A stretch of DNA of 59,724 nt from Clostridia bacterium. GTDB taxonomy: Bacteria; Bacillota; Clostridia; Oscillospirales; CAG-272. Position numbers and translations under genes: made by a program. The notes below the pieces were generated by a model that worked only from the letters and a program-made list of their open reading frames with translations, had not been told where the DNA came from and did no database searches. Position 1 is the first letter of the stretch, and each line of letters opens with the position of its first letter. Where the stretch lies: NCBI GenBank assembly GCA_017504405.1, contig JAFVRG010000003.1, forward strand, positions 1-59,724, in the 5' to 3' direction. This document shows, piece by piece, positions 6,927-15,968 of the stretch.

Positions 6927-9105
6927 CGCTCACACCCTCCTTTGTTATTTCATATTTCTTATCAAAGATTTCAACGGTTACCGAGTCACCCTCGCTGATT
7001 TTGAAGGTAGCCCTGCCCTCTGCCACGTCTACGTGGAGAATCGAGCCTCTTACTATAATCGTAAAGGAATAGCCCTTCCACTTTTTAGGCATTTTAGGAG
7101 CAAAGGAAAGAATATCTCCATCGCTACGCATACCGCCAAAGCCGTATACGATATTCATCCACGCCGCCGCCATTGAGGTAACGTGCAGACCCTGATGGGT
7201 ATTTCTGTTATAATCGTCTATGTCAATACGGCTACCGTATGCCATATACTCCTCAGCCATATCGAGATTTCCTATCTCCGCCGCCATTATCGAATGTACT
7301 GCGGGCGAGAGCGAGCTCTCATGCGAGCAACGGCTCTCATAGAAATCAAAATTAACCTTTTTCTGCTCGGGCGTAAAGTCCTTTGAATAGAAGAACTGCA
7401 TCAGAACGACGTCGGGCTGTTTGAGCATATTCACTCTGAAAATGCTGTCGTATGCCCAATACTTATACACAGGAACCTTGTTGGGGTCCATTGATTTTAC
7501 GTCATACTCGGGCATATCGAAATATCCGTCGTGCTGCTCGAAAAGTCCGCTCTCGCTATCGTAATTGATACGCATTTTGCGTGCCATCTCGCTCCAGAGG
7601 TTAAGCTCTGCCTCATCTACGGGGTAGCCGTACTTTCTTACTGTCTCAACGGTGTATTCAAAGTTCTTCTTTACCATATAATTGGTATAGGTATTATTGT
7701 GAACCATCATATGGAATTCATCGGGGCCCATAACTCCCCAGAGTCCGAATTCACCCGTTTTCGGGCTCCAACCGCCACGGGAAGCAAAATATCTGGAGGT
7801 TTCAACCAGCATCTCGATACCGCAGTCGGTAAGGAACTGTATATCACCCGTATTTCTCACGTAGTGCCATACACCGTACGCAACTGCCGCCGTGACGTGA
7901 ATTTCGAGGTTTCCGTGCTGCCATACTCCGCAGGATTCCGTTCCGTCTATCGTTACCATAGGGTAGCACGCACCCTTACAGCCCTGCTCTACCGAGCGCT
8001 CCTTCGCCTGCTTTAAGGTGTTGTATCTGTACATAAGAAGGTTCTTAGCCGCCTTCGGGTTATTGAACATATAGAAGGGAAGGCAATAGGTTTCGCTGTC
8101 CCAGAAGGTCCAGCCGCTGTACTTTTCGCCAGTCAGTCCCTTAGCTCCGACATTTAGTCTGCCGTCGTCGCCGTGATAGGTCTGGTGCATATTGAATATG
8201 CAGAAGCGTATGCCCTGCTGATTTTCGTCATCGCCAATAATTTCGATATCCGAATGCTCCCAGATCTCTGCCCAGCGTGCGATATGCTCGCTCTTATACT
8301 CGCAATACGCCTTGGCAAGATATTTATCGGCAAGTGACTTATCAATTTCCTTATCTATTTCTCTCTCAACGAAGTTATAAACAACCTTCTCAAACGAGAG
8401 CTCACCGTCAAGCTTGAGGTCGTATTCCTGCCATATCAGCTTTTCCTCACGGTGAGATGCCGAGGGGGCGTGGTTTGTCCTGAATTTTGAATATATGCGC
8501 TGACCGCTGCTCTCTGTTCTGCAAATTATGTAGTCGTCGGCATTCTCACAGCCTACCCAATAATTCTTTCCCTCCTCCTCGTGAATGGGGGTAAAGTCAA
8601 TTCCCGAATGAATTACAACGCTGTGTTTTTCCTTTGATTTAAGAGTTATCCTCTGACAGCCGATATAATGGTAGTTGATGCTGACAATTCTCTCAAACTC
8701 AAAATCAACACCCTTGTAGGAAAAACGGCGGGTAACTATGCCCTTTTTCATATCAAGCTCACGCATAAAGTCCTCGACTGCTATTTTTGCCAGGTCAATT
8801 TCCTCACCGTCAAGAAAAATTCTCGTATAGAGCCAGTTGTTTGCGTTTATCATAAAGCAACAGCGCTTCGCAAGGCCGTTGAAATATTCGGGATACGAGA
8901 GCGGCTTATCCTCATAAACTCCGTTGAAATAAGAGCCTATGAGCTTGTCCCCCGAATAGCACTCGTCAAACTGTCCGCGTATGCCCATATACTCGTTGCC
9001 GAGAGAAAAAATACTCTCGCCTACTCTGCCCGAGAGCGGGTTAAAGCCCCTTTCGGTTACCTTCCACGGGTCAACCTCAAAATATCTGATTGCTTCCTTT
9101 GCCAT
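6916..9105 (-). CDS. GH65 family disaccharide phosphorylase (kojibiose/maltose/trehalose phosphorylase type)
   Basis: A 729-residue cytoplasmic inverting phosphorylase. It has an N-terminal beta-sandwich, then the (alpha/alpha)6 barrel with GLTGEKYSGWTFWDSE (about 323-338), KGACYPM (377-383), and the catalytic acid Glu463 in WGVMGPDEFH, followed by HNNTYTNYMV. Such enzymes split an alpha-linked glucosyl disaccharide with phosphate to beta-glucose-1-phosphate and a free sugar. The coupled pgmB then makes glucose-6-phosphate. The exact substrate cannot be read from the sequence; the kojibiose-phosphorylase group is my best guess from the overall look. No transporter is adjacent. Start ATG 9105 is supported by GAGG upstream and the promoter at 9140-9168. 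Confidence 0.9.
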   Translation of the reverse strand: MAKEAIRYFEVDPWKVTERGFNPLSGRVGESIFSLGNEYMGIRGQFDECYSGDKLIGSYFNGVYEDKPLSYPEYFNGLAKRCCFMINANNWLYTRIFLDGEEIDLAKIAVEDFMRELDMKKGIVTRRFSYKGVDFEFERIVSINYHYIGCQRITLKSKEKHSVVIHSGIDFTPIHEEEGKNYWVGCENADDYIICRTESSGQRIYSKFRTNHAPSASHREEKLIWQEYDLKLDGELSFEKVVYNFVEREIDKEIDKSLADKYLAKAYCEYKSEHIARWAEIWEHSDIEIIGDDENQQGIRFCIFNMHQTYHGDDGRLNVGAKGLTGEKYSGWTFWDSETYCLPFYMFNNPKAAKNLLMYRYNTLKQAKERSVEQGCKGACYPMVTIDGTESCGVWQHGNLEIHVTAAVAYGVWHYVRNTGDIQFLTDCGIEMLVETSRYFASRGGWSPKTGEFGLWGVMGPDEFHMMVHNNTYTNYMVKKNFEYTVETVRKYGYPVDEAELNLWSEMARKMRINYDSESGLFEQHDGYFDMPEYDVKSMDPNKVPVYKYWAYDSIFRVNMLKQPDVVLMQFFYSKDFTPEQKKVNFDFYESRCSHESSLSPAVHSIMAAEIGNLDMAEEYMAYGSRIDIDDYNRNTHQGLHVTSMAAAWMNIVYGFGGMRSDGDILSFAPKMPKKWKGYSFTIIVRGSILHVDVAEGRATFKISEGDSVTVEIFDKKYEITKEGVSVEY

Positions 9106-9139
9106 AACAAAAACCTCGCATCGTGTTATTTATGAAACA

Positions 9140-9168
9140 ATTTTAACACACGGAACCCGTAAAGTAAA
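9140..9168 (-). promoter_or_regulatory. Promoter of the GH65-pgmB operon
   Basis: Minus strand TTTACT (9163-9168), 17-nt spacer ending TG-T, TAAAAT (9140-9145). The -35 is weak, and an extended TG helps the -10. No clear operator or cre-like palindrome was noticed beside it. Confidence 0.5.
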
Positions 9169-9252
9169 TATATTTCCAACAAAAGATTATTTATTGCCAA
9201 AAAAAGTTGTATTCTGTCTAATTCGCTGTTTGATTTCGGCGTAACCGCAAAC

Positions 9253-9282
9253 AAAAAGGTCTGCCGGGCGGCAGACCTTTTT
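9253..9282 (-). terminator. Bidirectional terminator after rsmA
   Basis: GGTCTGCC (9258-9265), loop GGGC, GGCAGACC (9270-9277), flanked by A5 and T5. It sits 2 nt beyond the rsmA stop on the minus strand. Confidence 0.85.
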
Positions 9283-9283
9283 A

Positions 9284-10153
9284 TTAGGTTGAACTTTTGT
9301 ATTCATAAAGCATATCCGAAAGTGACGAAAATGCAGAAATGTCAAGGCGCTCGCCCCTGATGTTTTCGGGGTAGCCGAGCCCTTGCAGGCACTCGCCGAT
9401 TAACGGCTTTGAAAACTCGGGGTACTTTGCATTTATGGCGTTGGGTAGCGTTTTCCGTCGCATATCGAACGCCGCACGGATTAGCCCGAACATCAGCTTC
9501 TCGCTTTTCGGCTGATATTTTGGCGTTTTATATAAATCTATGCGGACTACTGCGGAATTTACCTTAGGCGCAGGCATAAAGCAGCCTGCGGGTACGCCGA
9601 ACAGTCGGCGTGCCTCTCCGTAATAGGCGATAGCGGCGGTTATAGCTCCGTATTCGGAATCGCCTGCGGGGGCGGTCAGTCGCTCTGCTACCTCGTTTTG
9701 TACCATTACCGTTATTGAGGAAAATTTCACTCCGCATTCAAGCAGGTGCATAAGGATAGGGGTTGTTATGTAGTACGGAAGATTGGCGCAGACCGCCACC
9801 TCTTTCCCCTCTGCCTCACGCTCAAGAAGCTCCTTTATATCTATTTTCATTATGTCGGAATTGACAACAGTTACGTTGGCGTAATCGGCAAGGGTTACGC
9901 CGAGCACGGGAATCAGCCCCTTGTCAATCTCAACGGCTATAACCTTGGGGTAGCGCTCGCACAGCTCCTTTGTAAGACAGCCGATGCCCGGTCCTATTTC
10001 GAGAATAACGGTGTCCTCAGAATCACAGCACTCGTCAGCTATACGCTCGGGAATCTCCCTTTTTATGAGAAAATTCTGACCGAGGTCGTGGCGGAAGGTG
10101 ATTTTTGCGGCACTCATAACCTCTTTTATAATTTTGGGGTTGCACAAATCCAT
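9284..10153 (-). CDS. rsmA: 16S rRNA dimethyladenosine transferase RsmA/KsgA
   Basis: A 289-residue SAM-dependent enzyme that dimethylates two adjacent adenosines near the 3' end of 16S rRNA during small-subunit maturation. Visible motifs are LGQNFLI near the N-terminus, SAM motif I EIGPGIGCLT, the acidic EIDKGL, and the target-adenine motif NLPYYITTPI, followed by PAPKVNSAVVRI. ATG 10153 (MDLCNPKII) is chosen because family members begin this way and AGAGGA lies 12 nt upstream; the open frame extends to a TTG at 10177. It is followed by a strong terminator and divergent from tRNA-Thr. Confidence 0.95.
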   Translation of the reverse strand: MDLCNPKIIKEVMSAAKITFRHDLGQNFLIKREIPERIADECCDSEDTVILEIGPGIGCLTKELCERYPKVIAVEIDKGLIPVLGVTLADYANVTVVNSDIMKIDIKELLEREAEGKEVAVCANLPYYITTPILMHLLECGVKFSSITVMVQNEVAERLTAPAGDSEYGAITAAIAYYGEARRLFGVPAGCFMPAPKVNSAVVRIDLYKTPKYQPKSEKLMFGLIRAAFDMRRKTLPNAINAKYPEFSKPLIGECLQGLGYPENIRGERLDISAFSSLSDMLYEYKSST

Positions 10154-10170
10154 AATTTCAAACATTCCTC

Positions 10171-10199
10171 TTGACAAACAGTTTTTTATATGTTAGAAT
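10171..10199 (+). promoter_or_regulatory. Promoter of tRNA-Thr
   Basis: TTGACA (10171-10176), 17-nt spacer, TAGAAT (10194-10199), 15 nt before the mature tRNA. Confidence 0.8.
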
Positions 10200-10214
10200 A
10201 TAACACGTTGTGAT

Positions 10215-10290
10215 GCTGGTGTGGCGCAGTTGGTAGCGCAATTGATTCGTAATCAATAGGTCGGGGGTCCGAGTCCCCCCACCAGCTCCA
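10215..10290 (+). tRNA. tRNA-Thr (anticodon CGU, reads ACG)
   Basis: The full cloverleaf can be drawn: acceptor GCTGGTG/CACCAGC, D stem GCGC/GCGC, anticodon stem ATTGA/TCAAT with loop TTCGTAA (anticodon CGT), T arm GGGGG/CCCCC with loop TCCGAGT, discriminator T and encoded CCA. It is a single-gene transcript with its own promoter and terminator. Confidence 0.95.
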
Positions 10291-10293
10291 TAG

Positions 10294-10320
10294 ACGAGGC
10301 GATTTTCGCCTCGTTTTTTT
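10294..10320 (+). terminator. Terminator of tRNA-Thr
   Basis: ACGAGGCGA (10294-10302), short loop, TCGCCTCGT (10306-10314) and a run of T, 4 nt after the CCA end. Confidence 0.85.
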
Positions 10321-10358
10321 ATTTTCCTCTATAATTGTAGCACAAAAAAGCTCAATAA

Positions 10359-11759
10359 TCAAGTCAATTTTGACCTTAATATATCGGTTGCCGAGAATAC
10401 GTTCCCCGCACCCATTATCACGAGAGCATCATACCCGTCAAGGACGTCAGATATTTTCTCTGCCGCATCGGCAAGGCTCGGTACATATTCCGCCCGTTTG
10501 CCCATTCTGTCTGTTATATCCTTTCCGCATACGCCATGCTGATTTTTCTCACGGGCGGAATAGATTTCGGTAACTATTACCCTATCGGAAAGCGATAGCG
10601 CCTTTGCCATTTCATCGCAAAAGCTGTACACACGGGAATAAGTATGCGGCTGAAAAATGCACGCAATTTTACCGTATCCGTGTGCCCTGAGCGCTGACAG
10701 TGTGGCGTGTATTTCCGTGGGGTGATGAGCGTAATCCTCTATCACCCTTGTGTTCCCAATGCTGAATTTATACTCCGCACGCCGTTTTGTACCGCCAAAC
10801 GCCGAGGCGGACAGTATAGCCCCTGACATATCAACGCCCAATAGTGCGCAGACGGCGAGGGCGGCGGTTGCGTTCTGCACGTTATGCTCACCGATAAGTG
10901 ATGTTTTTACCCTGCCGAGGCTATCCCCCTGCGAGGTAAAATCGAAGCTGACGCCCTCGCCCTCAAGCCTTACATCTCTGGCAAAAAAATCAGAGCTGTG
11001 CGAGCGCACGGAAAATGTATATACCCTTGATTTTATCCTCGGAATGAGCGAAACGAGGTTTTGATCATCTCCGTTTATAAGGCAAACCCCCACCCTCTCG
11101 GAATTGAGGTAGGAAAGAAACGCTTCCTTTACGTCGGAGAGGTCAGTATAACAGTCGGTATGCTCAAGCTCGAGATTCATAACAACCGCCAGCCGAGGGG
11201 ACATAGCGAGAAAGGAGCGCATATATTCGCAAGCCTCGAACACAAAATACTCATTGCCACCAATCCGTCCGTAGTCCAACGAATCCGTCCGTGCGCCGAC
11301 AAGGGCTGTAGGATTTTTACCGCATTCGGTGAGAATATGAGTTACGAGCGAGGCGGTTGTGCTCTTACCGTGCATTCCCGCAATGCCTACCGAGGTAGTG
11401 TAATCGCCCGCTATCACGCCTATCGCATCCGCACGGGAAATGCAGGGGATGTTTTTTTGTTTTGCGTACTTGTATGCCCTGCAATCGGGGGTCAGCGCAT
11501 TTGAATAGATGAAGGCATCGACTTTTCTCATACCGAGTGACGAAAAATGCTTTTTAACCTTTATTTTTTTCTTGGCAAGCTTCTCTGTTCTGCTGTTTTG
11601 TCCGCTGTCGTATCCCGAAACACAAGCTCCCATACTGTCAAGCAAAACCGCAAGAGGATACATTCCTACCCCCGCAATTCCACCCATATATATCCGAGAG
11701 CCACGTGTAAGGATTTTTTTAAGGCTCTCACTATCGCAAAATGTGTTCTCAATCGACAT
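10359..11759 (-). CDS. murC: UDP-N-acetylmuramate--L-alanine ligase (MurC)
   Basis: A 466-residue Mur ligase that adds L-Ala to UDP-MurNAc with ATP, the first peptide step of cytoplasmic peptidoglycan precursor synthesis. The N-terminal Rossmann domain has YMGGIAGVGMYPLA (the MurC G-x-G-x-x-G-M-x-x-L-A fingerprint). The central domain has the ATP loop GIAGMHGKSTTA, and further on are NLELEHTDCY and the C-terminal DYAHHPTEI. Length fits the family (~450-470). Start ATG 11759 has AAGGGG upstream. It is a monocistronic minus-strand gene diverging from spoVG. Confidence 0.93.
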   Translation of the reverse strand: MSIENTFCDSESLKKILTRGSRIYMGGIAGVGMYPLAVLLDSMGACVSGYDSGQNSRTEKLAKKKIKVKKHFSSLGMRKVDAFIYSNALTPDCRAYKYAKQKNIPCISRADAIGVIAGDYTTSVGIAGMHGKSTTASLVTHILTECGKNPTALVGARTDSLDYGRIGGNEYFVFEACEYMRSFLAMSPRLAVVMNLELEHTDCYTDLSDVKEAFLSYLNSERVGVCLINGDDQNLVSLIPRIKSRVYTFSVRSHSSDFFARDVRLEGEGVSFDFTSQGDSLGRVKTSLIGEHNVQNATAALAVCALLGVDMSGAILSASAFGGTKRRAEYKFSIGNTRVIEDYAHHPTEIHATLSALRAHGYGKIACIFQPHTYSRVYSFCDEMAKALSLSDRVIVTEIYSAREKNQHGVCGKDITDRMGKRAEYVPSLADAAEKISDVLDGYDALVIMGAGNVFSATDILRSKLT

Positions 11760-11952
11760 ATTTATTCCCCTTTCGCTATCTTTGTTTATTTTTAGAGCAG
11801 TCGGTAACAGTTGAGTAATTTTTTGTTAACAGTTTTTTCCATATTTATTTCATAATTTTACGAATAATAAACTCATTTCTTTAACATAATTGAGTTATAA
11901 TAATATCACCTGATAAATATTTTCACACCAAAGAAAGGATACAGCAAAGGTT

Positions 11953-12249
11953 ATGCAAATCACGGATATCAAAATCAGAAAATTCTTCGATGAGGGACCG
12001 ATGAAGGCGGTTGCCTCCGTCACCTTTGACGATGCTCTTGCAGTTCATGACATAAAGGTAATTTACGCACGTGAGCGTTACTTTATAGTGATGCCCTCCC
12101 GTAAAAATCCCGACGGAACTTACAGGGATATCGTTCATCCGATAAATTCGCAGTTCAGATGCGAGCTCGAGGAGGCGGTAATTGATGCCTACCACGTTCA
12201 GCTCGTTGCGGCAAAGGAGGACGAGAGCGAGGTTGGAGTGCTCACCTGA
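11953..12249 (+). CDS. spoVG: SpoVG, septation/sporulation RNA-binding regulator
   Basis: A 98-residue protein starting MQITDIKIRKF and containing KAVASVTFDDALAVHDIKVI, FIVMPSRK and DIVHPINS, the SpoVG family core at family length. SpoVG proteins bind nucleic acid and affect asymmetric septation, capsule and virulence traits in Firmicutes. The ATG has AAAGG directly upstream. A TATAAT at 11896-11901 may be its -10, but no convincing -35 or sigma-H motif is seen at the expected spacing. The C-terminal third is acidic and variable, as usual. It is followed by a terminator and then the GT4-CsaB fusion. Confidence 0.93.
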   Translation: MQITDIKIRKFFDEGPMKAVASVTFDDALAVHDIKVIYARERYFIVMPSRKNPDGTYRDIVHPINSQFRCELEEAVIDAYHVQLVAAKEDESEVGVLT

Positions 12250-12283
12250 TTTTGGTTTAACAGACGAAAAACTGCACATACTT

Positions 12284-12312
12284 AATCTGTCGGTAAAACG
12301 GCAGATTTTTCT
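12284..12312 (+). terminator. Terminator between spoVG and the GT4-CsaB gene
   Basis: AATCTGTCG (12284-12292) pairs with CGGCAGATT (12299-12307, with a G-U pair), followed by T5CT4. It ends about 15 nt before the ATG of the next gene, so that gene would need read-through or a start site inside the hairpin region. Confidence 0.7.
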
Positions 12313-12327
12313 TTTATCGGAGGGGTT

Positions 12328-14268
12328 ATGAAAATACTTATGCTTTTATCCTCGTTAGGGATAGGGGGTGCGGAAACGCACGTGCTGGAATTATCTCTCG
12401 CTCTGTTGCGCAGAGGGCACGAGGTAACGGTAATGTCCGCAGGGGGAGAGTACGTGGCATCACTCAAGGGTATTAAGCATATATATGCACCCCTTGATAA
12501 AAAAACAGGCATTGTCAAATCCGCAAAAATGATAAGACGGGAGCTGTCACACGGCTACGACGTAATGCACGCTCATTCGAGAATTTCGGCGCTCGCCGCC
12601 CGCATAGCTTCAAGGGACATCCCCCTCGTCGTAACAGCGCATTGGGTGTTCAAGGCGCATTTTCCATACAACGTTATGAGTGAGTGGGGAGAAAAGACGC
12701 TCGCCGTCAGCAATGACATTAAACGCTACCTCATCGATAAATACAACGTATATCCCGACAGCATAACCGTAACGGTAAACGGCGTGGACACCGAGCGTTT
12801 TACCTATGGTGAGCGGTCGGGAAAAATCAAAATAGTGTCAACCAGCCGCCTTGACAGTGACCGCTCACTGTGCGCTTCTTTGCTGATAGATTTAGCTGAA
12901 AGAATATACTCAAAATCGCCAAATAGCGAAATAATCATAGTCGGGGGCGGTGATTGCGAGGCGGAGTTAAGAAAAAAGGCAGGTGCCGTCAACCGCAGGC
13001 TTGGAGTTGAATATATAACGCTTACGGGTGCAACCGACTCGCCCGAAAAGTACGTTAAAAACGCAGATATTTTTATAGGTGTATCACGGGCGGCGCTCGA
13101 AGCAATGAGTGCAGGGTGCGCTGTGATATTGGCGGGAAATGAGGGGTATCTGGGAATTTTCGATGCAAACTGTCCAACGGGCGTTGACAGCAATTTCTGC
13201 TGCCGTGAGGGGGAAAGGGCGTCGGAGAAACGCCTTTTTTCGGATATATGTACTCTCATTGAGAAGGGAAGAGATTTTACTGTTGAAATGGGAGTTAAAA
13301 ACAGAGATTTTGTTAAACAAAACTATTCAACCGAGAAAACCTGCTCGGATGCAGAGGGAGTCTATCAATCGGTTCTTCGCAATTCGGAAAGAAGCGCCGT
13401 GATATGCGGATATTACGGTCACGGAAATTTCGGCGACGACGCCACTCTGATTGCAATGGTTGCTCTCTTGCGTAAAAATAAAATCAACGATATTACCATT
13501 TTATGCAAAAATCCAAAAAAGGTAGAGCGCATTTTTTCGGTATGCGCAAAAAACCGCGTCTCTCCTGTAAAAATATCCCGTACCCTACGATCTGCTGATA
13601 TATTTATTTTGGGTGGGGGGAATCTCTTGCAAAACGAGACCAGCACTCGTTCTCTCTACTATTATTCATCGGTTGCACGCATGGCAAAACGCAGGGGGTG
13701 CTCGATTTTTGTGCTCTCCGGAGGAATCGGCGGTCTTAAAGGCGGGCGAGCTGCCTGTATTTGCTCTGAAATTTTGAGCTTATCCGATGCGGTTGTAATG
13801 AGAACGTCTGCGGACTTTAAAAACGCAAAAATTCTTGCCCCGTTTAATAAAAGAATTTTTCATTCAAGCGACGTTACCGATACGCTCCAACCACGTGATA
13901 TGTCGTATTTTTCTTTGCCAAAAGAGAATTACATCCTCGTAATGCCAAAAAGCATGCCAAGCGACTGCGAGCTTCTCGATATGAAGCAAAGGGCAGCAGG
14001 GTTGTCCGCAGATATAATGCTTCTGCCCCTGTTTGAGACACAGGACACTGCGGTATGTAAAAAAATAAACAAAAAAATTCCGACAGCAAAAATTCTGTCG
14101 GGGTTATCGGTTTATGAAATTATACACCTTATTTCAGGTGCTTTGCACTGCTATTGCGGGCGGCTCCACGCCCTTTTGTTTGCAAACAGATTAAACCGTC
14201 CTTATACGGTTGCGAGGAGCAGATCGGAAAAAATCAAAAATGCTCTTGCCGACATTGAAGGAAAATAA
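12328..14268 (+). CDS. Fusion of a GT4 glycosyltransferase and a CsaB-type polysaccharide pyruvyl transferase
   Basis: A 646-residue two-domain protein. Residues 1 to ~345 are a GT-B, GT4-like glycosyltransferase (MLLSSLGIGGAETHVLELSLAL; KIVSTSRLD; SRAALEAMSAG in the nucleotide-sugar site). From ~350 a pyruvyl transferase domain begins (VICGYYGHGNFGDDA, then ILGGGNLLQNETS and VLSGGIGG), as in CsaB, which adds ketal pyruvate to secondary cell-wall polysaccharide so that SLH-domain proteins can bind. CsaB is normally a separate ~350-residue protein; here sugar transfer and pyruvylation may be done by one polypeptide. GGAGGGG precedes ATG 12328. The frame is intact across the join. Confidence 0.85.
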   Translation: MKILMLLSSLGIGGAETHVLELSLALLRRGHEVTVMSAGGEYVASLKGIKHIYAPLDKKTGIVKSAKMIRRELSHGYDVMHAHSRISALAARIASRDIPLVVTAHWVFKAHFPYNVMSEWGEKTLAVSNDIKRYLIDKYNVYPDSITVTVNGVDTERFTYGERSGKIKIVSTSRLDSDRSLCASLLIDLAERIYSKSPNSEIIIVGGGDCEAELRKKAGAVNRRLGVEYITLTGATDSPEKYVKNADIFIGVSRAALEAMSAGCAVILAGNEGYLGIFDANCPTGVDSNFCCREGERASEKRLFSDICTLIEKGRDFTVEMGVKNRDFVKQNYSTEKTCSDAEGVYQSVLRNSERSAVICGYYGHGNFGDDATLIAMVALLRKNKINDITILCKNPKKVERIFSVCAKNRVSPVKISRTLRSADIFILGGGNLLQNETSTRSLYYYSSVARMAKRRGCSIFVLSGGIGGLKGGRAACICSEILSLSDAVVMRTSADFKNAKILAPFNKRIFHSSDVTDTLQPRDMSYFSLPKENYILVMPKSMPSDCELLDMKQRAAGLSADIMLLPLFETQDTAVCKKINKKIPTAKILSGLSVYEIIHLISGALHCYCGRLHALLFANRLNRPYTVARSRSEKIKNALADIEGK

Positions 14269-14301
14269 CGTTACCCCCTCTAATGTCAAAATTCTCTCGG
14301 C

Positions 14302-14332
14302 AAAAAGAGAAAGTGAGGCAATTTTGCCTCAC
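14302..14332 (-). terminator. Terminator of the mini-lipoprotein gene
   Basis: GTGAGGCAA (14313-14321) and TTGCCTCAC (14324-14332); on the minus strand the hairpin is followed by TTTCTCTTTTT. It lies 21 nt beyond the stop at 14354. Confidence 0.7.
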
Positions 14333-14353
14333 TCTAAACTCATTTAAAAATGA

Positions 14354-14551
14354 TTACTTGATGATACCGCTATAAGGATCCTTTGTCGTAACAGTGGTGC
14401 TCGCAGTAGTTGTTGTGGTAGAACCGCCGTCAACCGTGGTAGTGGTCGTAGAACCGTCTCCGCCCTCATCGTCGGTGCACGCAACAAGGGATACACAGAG
14501 CACGGAAAGCATAAGAACCAAAATAAGCGCAAGTGTCAGGATTTTTTTCAT
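14354..14551 (-). CDS. 65-residue Thr-rich lipoprotein
   Basis: The precursor has a textbook lipoprotein signal (MKKILTLALILVLMLSVLC..., lipobox LVAC, Cys25). The mature peptide is only about 41 residues: an acidic DDEGGDG stretch, two Thr tracts (STTTTT, STTTTTAS) and a short tail ending DPYSGIIK. It resembles the signal-plus-linker part of the large lipoproteins at 5.9, 36.0 and 51.5 kb without any folded domain. A consensus promoter (14592-14620), a good ribosome site and a terminator argue that it is a real gene, not a broken end. Function unknown; the Thr tracts could carry O-glycans (inference). Confidence 0.8.
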   Translation of the reverse strand: MKKILTLALILVLMLSVLCVSLVACTDDEGGDGSTTTTTVDGGSTTTTTASTTVTTKDPYSGIIK

Positions 14552-14591
14552 ATCTATGTCTCCTTATAAGATACAATTATTTCACATCAAT

Positions 14592-14620
14592 AGTATAGCA
14601 TATCAACAAGTCTTTGTCAA
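14592..14620 (-). promoter_or_regulatory. Promoter of the mini-lipoprotein gene
   Basis: Minus strand TTGACA (14615-14620), 17-nt spacer, TATACT (14592-14597), about 40 nt before the ATG. Confidence 0.8.
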
Positions 14621-14677
14621 CTGTAAATAATGCACAAGATTTTTTTATTTTTTTTGAACAAATTGACTATAAAAGGC

Positions 14678-15949
14678 TTATTTAAGCTCCTCAGGGCGCT
14701 TGTCAAACATCTCAACGATGTATCCAAAGCGGAATATTACCTGCTCCTCAGCAACAGGGTCAATCACAATTTTTATATGCTTTTTGCCCTTGGGTAGCTC
14801 AATTGTAGAGCTTGTATAATTCATACTGTGATAGATTGAACGGCATCCGATTTTACGCACCAGAGCTCCGTCGGCGTAAACGTTTGCTTCAAGTCCCCAT
14901 CTTGCCGACGGGTGAGGCATACAGAAACGGTCAGCCTCAGTGTCAAATTCGAAGGACGTTCCCTCCTTGGGCATATAGGTCTGCATAATTCCCAACGGGA
15001 AGTCAATACTGTTATATCTGCCGGCACCTATGCTGATATTTCTGTCCCCTTCCTCGGTTACGAAGGGATTTTCCTTCGTATAAAGAGTCCAATCGCCATT
15101 ATAGGTAAATCTGTCGGAGCAGGCAGGAATGTAATTGCTTCTCTCAAATACTTCATATTCATGTCCCTTACAGTAAACGTCGCTCTTCATTTTGAAGGGA
15201 GCTAAATACTTCTCAGGGTTTTTCATTATAGCGTTTACTATGGACATATTAAAGAGCTTGTATCCCCATGCGTGAGGGTGAACGTCAAAGTGTCCGTCCT
15301 CACACTGACGGTAGTAGCCAAGATAAAACTCCTCGTATGTGAGGCTGGGATTTTCAGCCTTTCTCGCCTCGTATTCGGCAAGGATATCCTCCATTACGTT
15401 GATTGTGGGAATTCCGTAATATCCCAAAAGCTCTTCCTTGATTTCAATGCTCTTCTTATGCTTGAAATAGAGCTCGTCAGTCGGTTTGACAGGATACGGA
15501 AGGTGTGAATATATGATAACAGGAACCTTGGGCGCTTCCATACACTGACGGATCATACTCTCCATATACATCTGTCTGTACAAAACCTGCTCACGCTCAA
15601 GGTCAGCCCTGGGAGGACAGTCGTTTACCGAAAATTCTATGAACACAAGGTCGGGATTGTGCGCGAGAACGTCACGCTGGAAACGAAGTGCGCCGTATTG
15701 GCTTCCCGTTCCTCCGACACCCGCATTGTAGGCAGATATTTTGCGTGAGGGGAACAGTCCTGCAAGGAAACGCAGAACGGTATTGGGCCATTTCATATTC
15801 CAGTCGGTCAGCTCTGTGCCCTCATAGTCAATATCGCCCGACGTGAGCGAGCCTCCGATAAAAACGACGGACAGCGGCTCTGTGGACGTAGTGTCAATTT
15901 TTCCGCCCGCAGTGAAAAAGGTTTTAGATGCAAAAATCTTCTCTTCCAT
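14678..15949 (-). CDS. SGNH/GDSL-family hydrolase
   Basis: A 423-residue protein without signal peptide. The SGNH blocks are visible: block I FIGGSLTSG with the nucleophile Ser, block II Gly in NAGVGGTGS, block III EFSVND with the oxyanion Asn, and block V DVHPH with the Asp/His pair. The last ~150 residues look like a beta-rich accessory domain (FEFDTEADRF, KHIKIVIDP). Members deacetylate or de-esterify carbohydrates. It lies 19 nt downstream of the small 15969-16202 gene in the luxS operon, so it is probably co-transcribed. The substrate cannot be deduced; a cytoplasmic carbohydrate esterase is the likely role. Confidence 0.8.
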   Translation of the reverse strand: MEEKIFASKTFFTAGGKIDTTSTEPLSVVFIGGSLTSGDIDYEGTELTDWNMKWPNTVLRFLAGLFPSRKISAYNAGVGGTGSQYGALRFQRDVLAHNPDLVFIEFSVNDCPPRADLEREQVLYRQMYMESMIRQCMEAPKVPVIIYSHLPYPVKPTDELYFKHKKSIEIKEELLGYYGIPTINVMEDILAEYEARKAENPSLTYEEFYLGYYRQCEDGHFDVHPHAWGYKLFNMSIVNAIMKNPEKYLAPFKMKSDVYCKGHEYEVFERSNYIPACSDRFTYNGDWTLYTKENPFVTEEGDRNISIGAGRYNSIDFPLGIMQTYMPKEGTSFEFDTEADRFCMPHPSARWGLEANVYADGALVRKIGCRSIYHSMNYTSSTIELPKGKKHIKIVIDPVAEEQVIFRFGYIVEMFDKRPEELK

Positions 15950-15968
15950 GATGTTAACCTCATTGATT

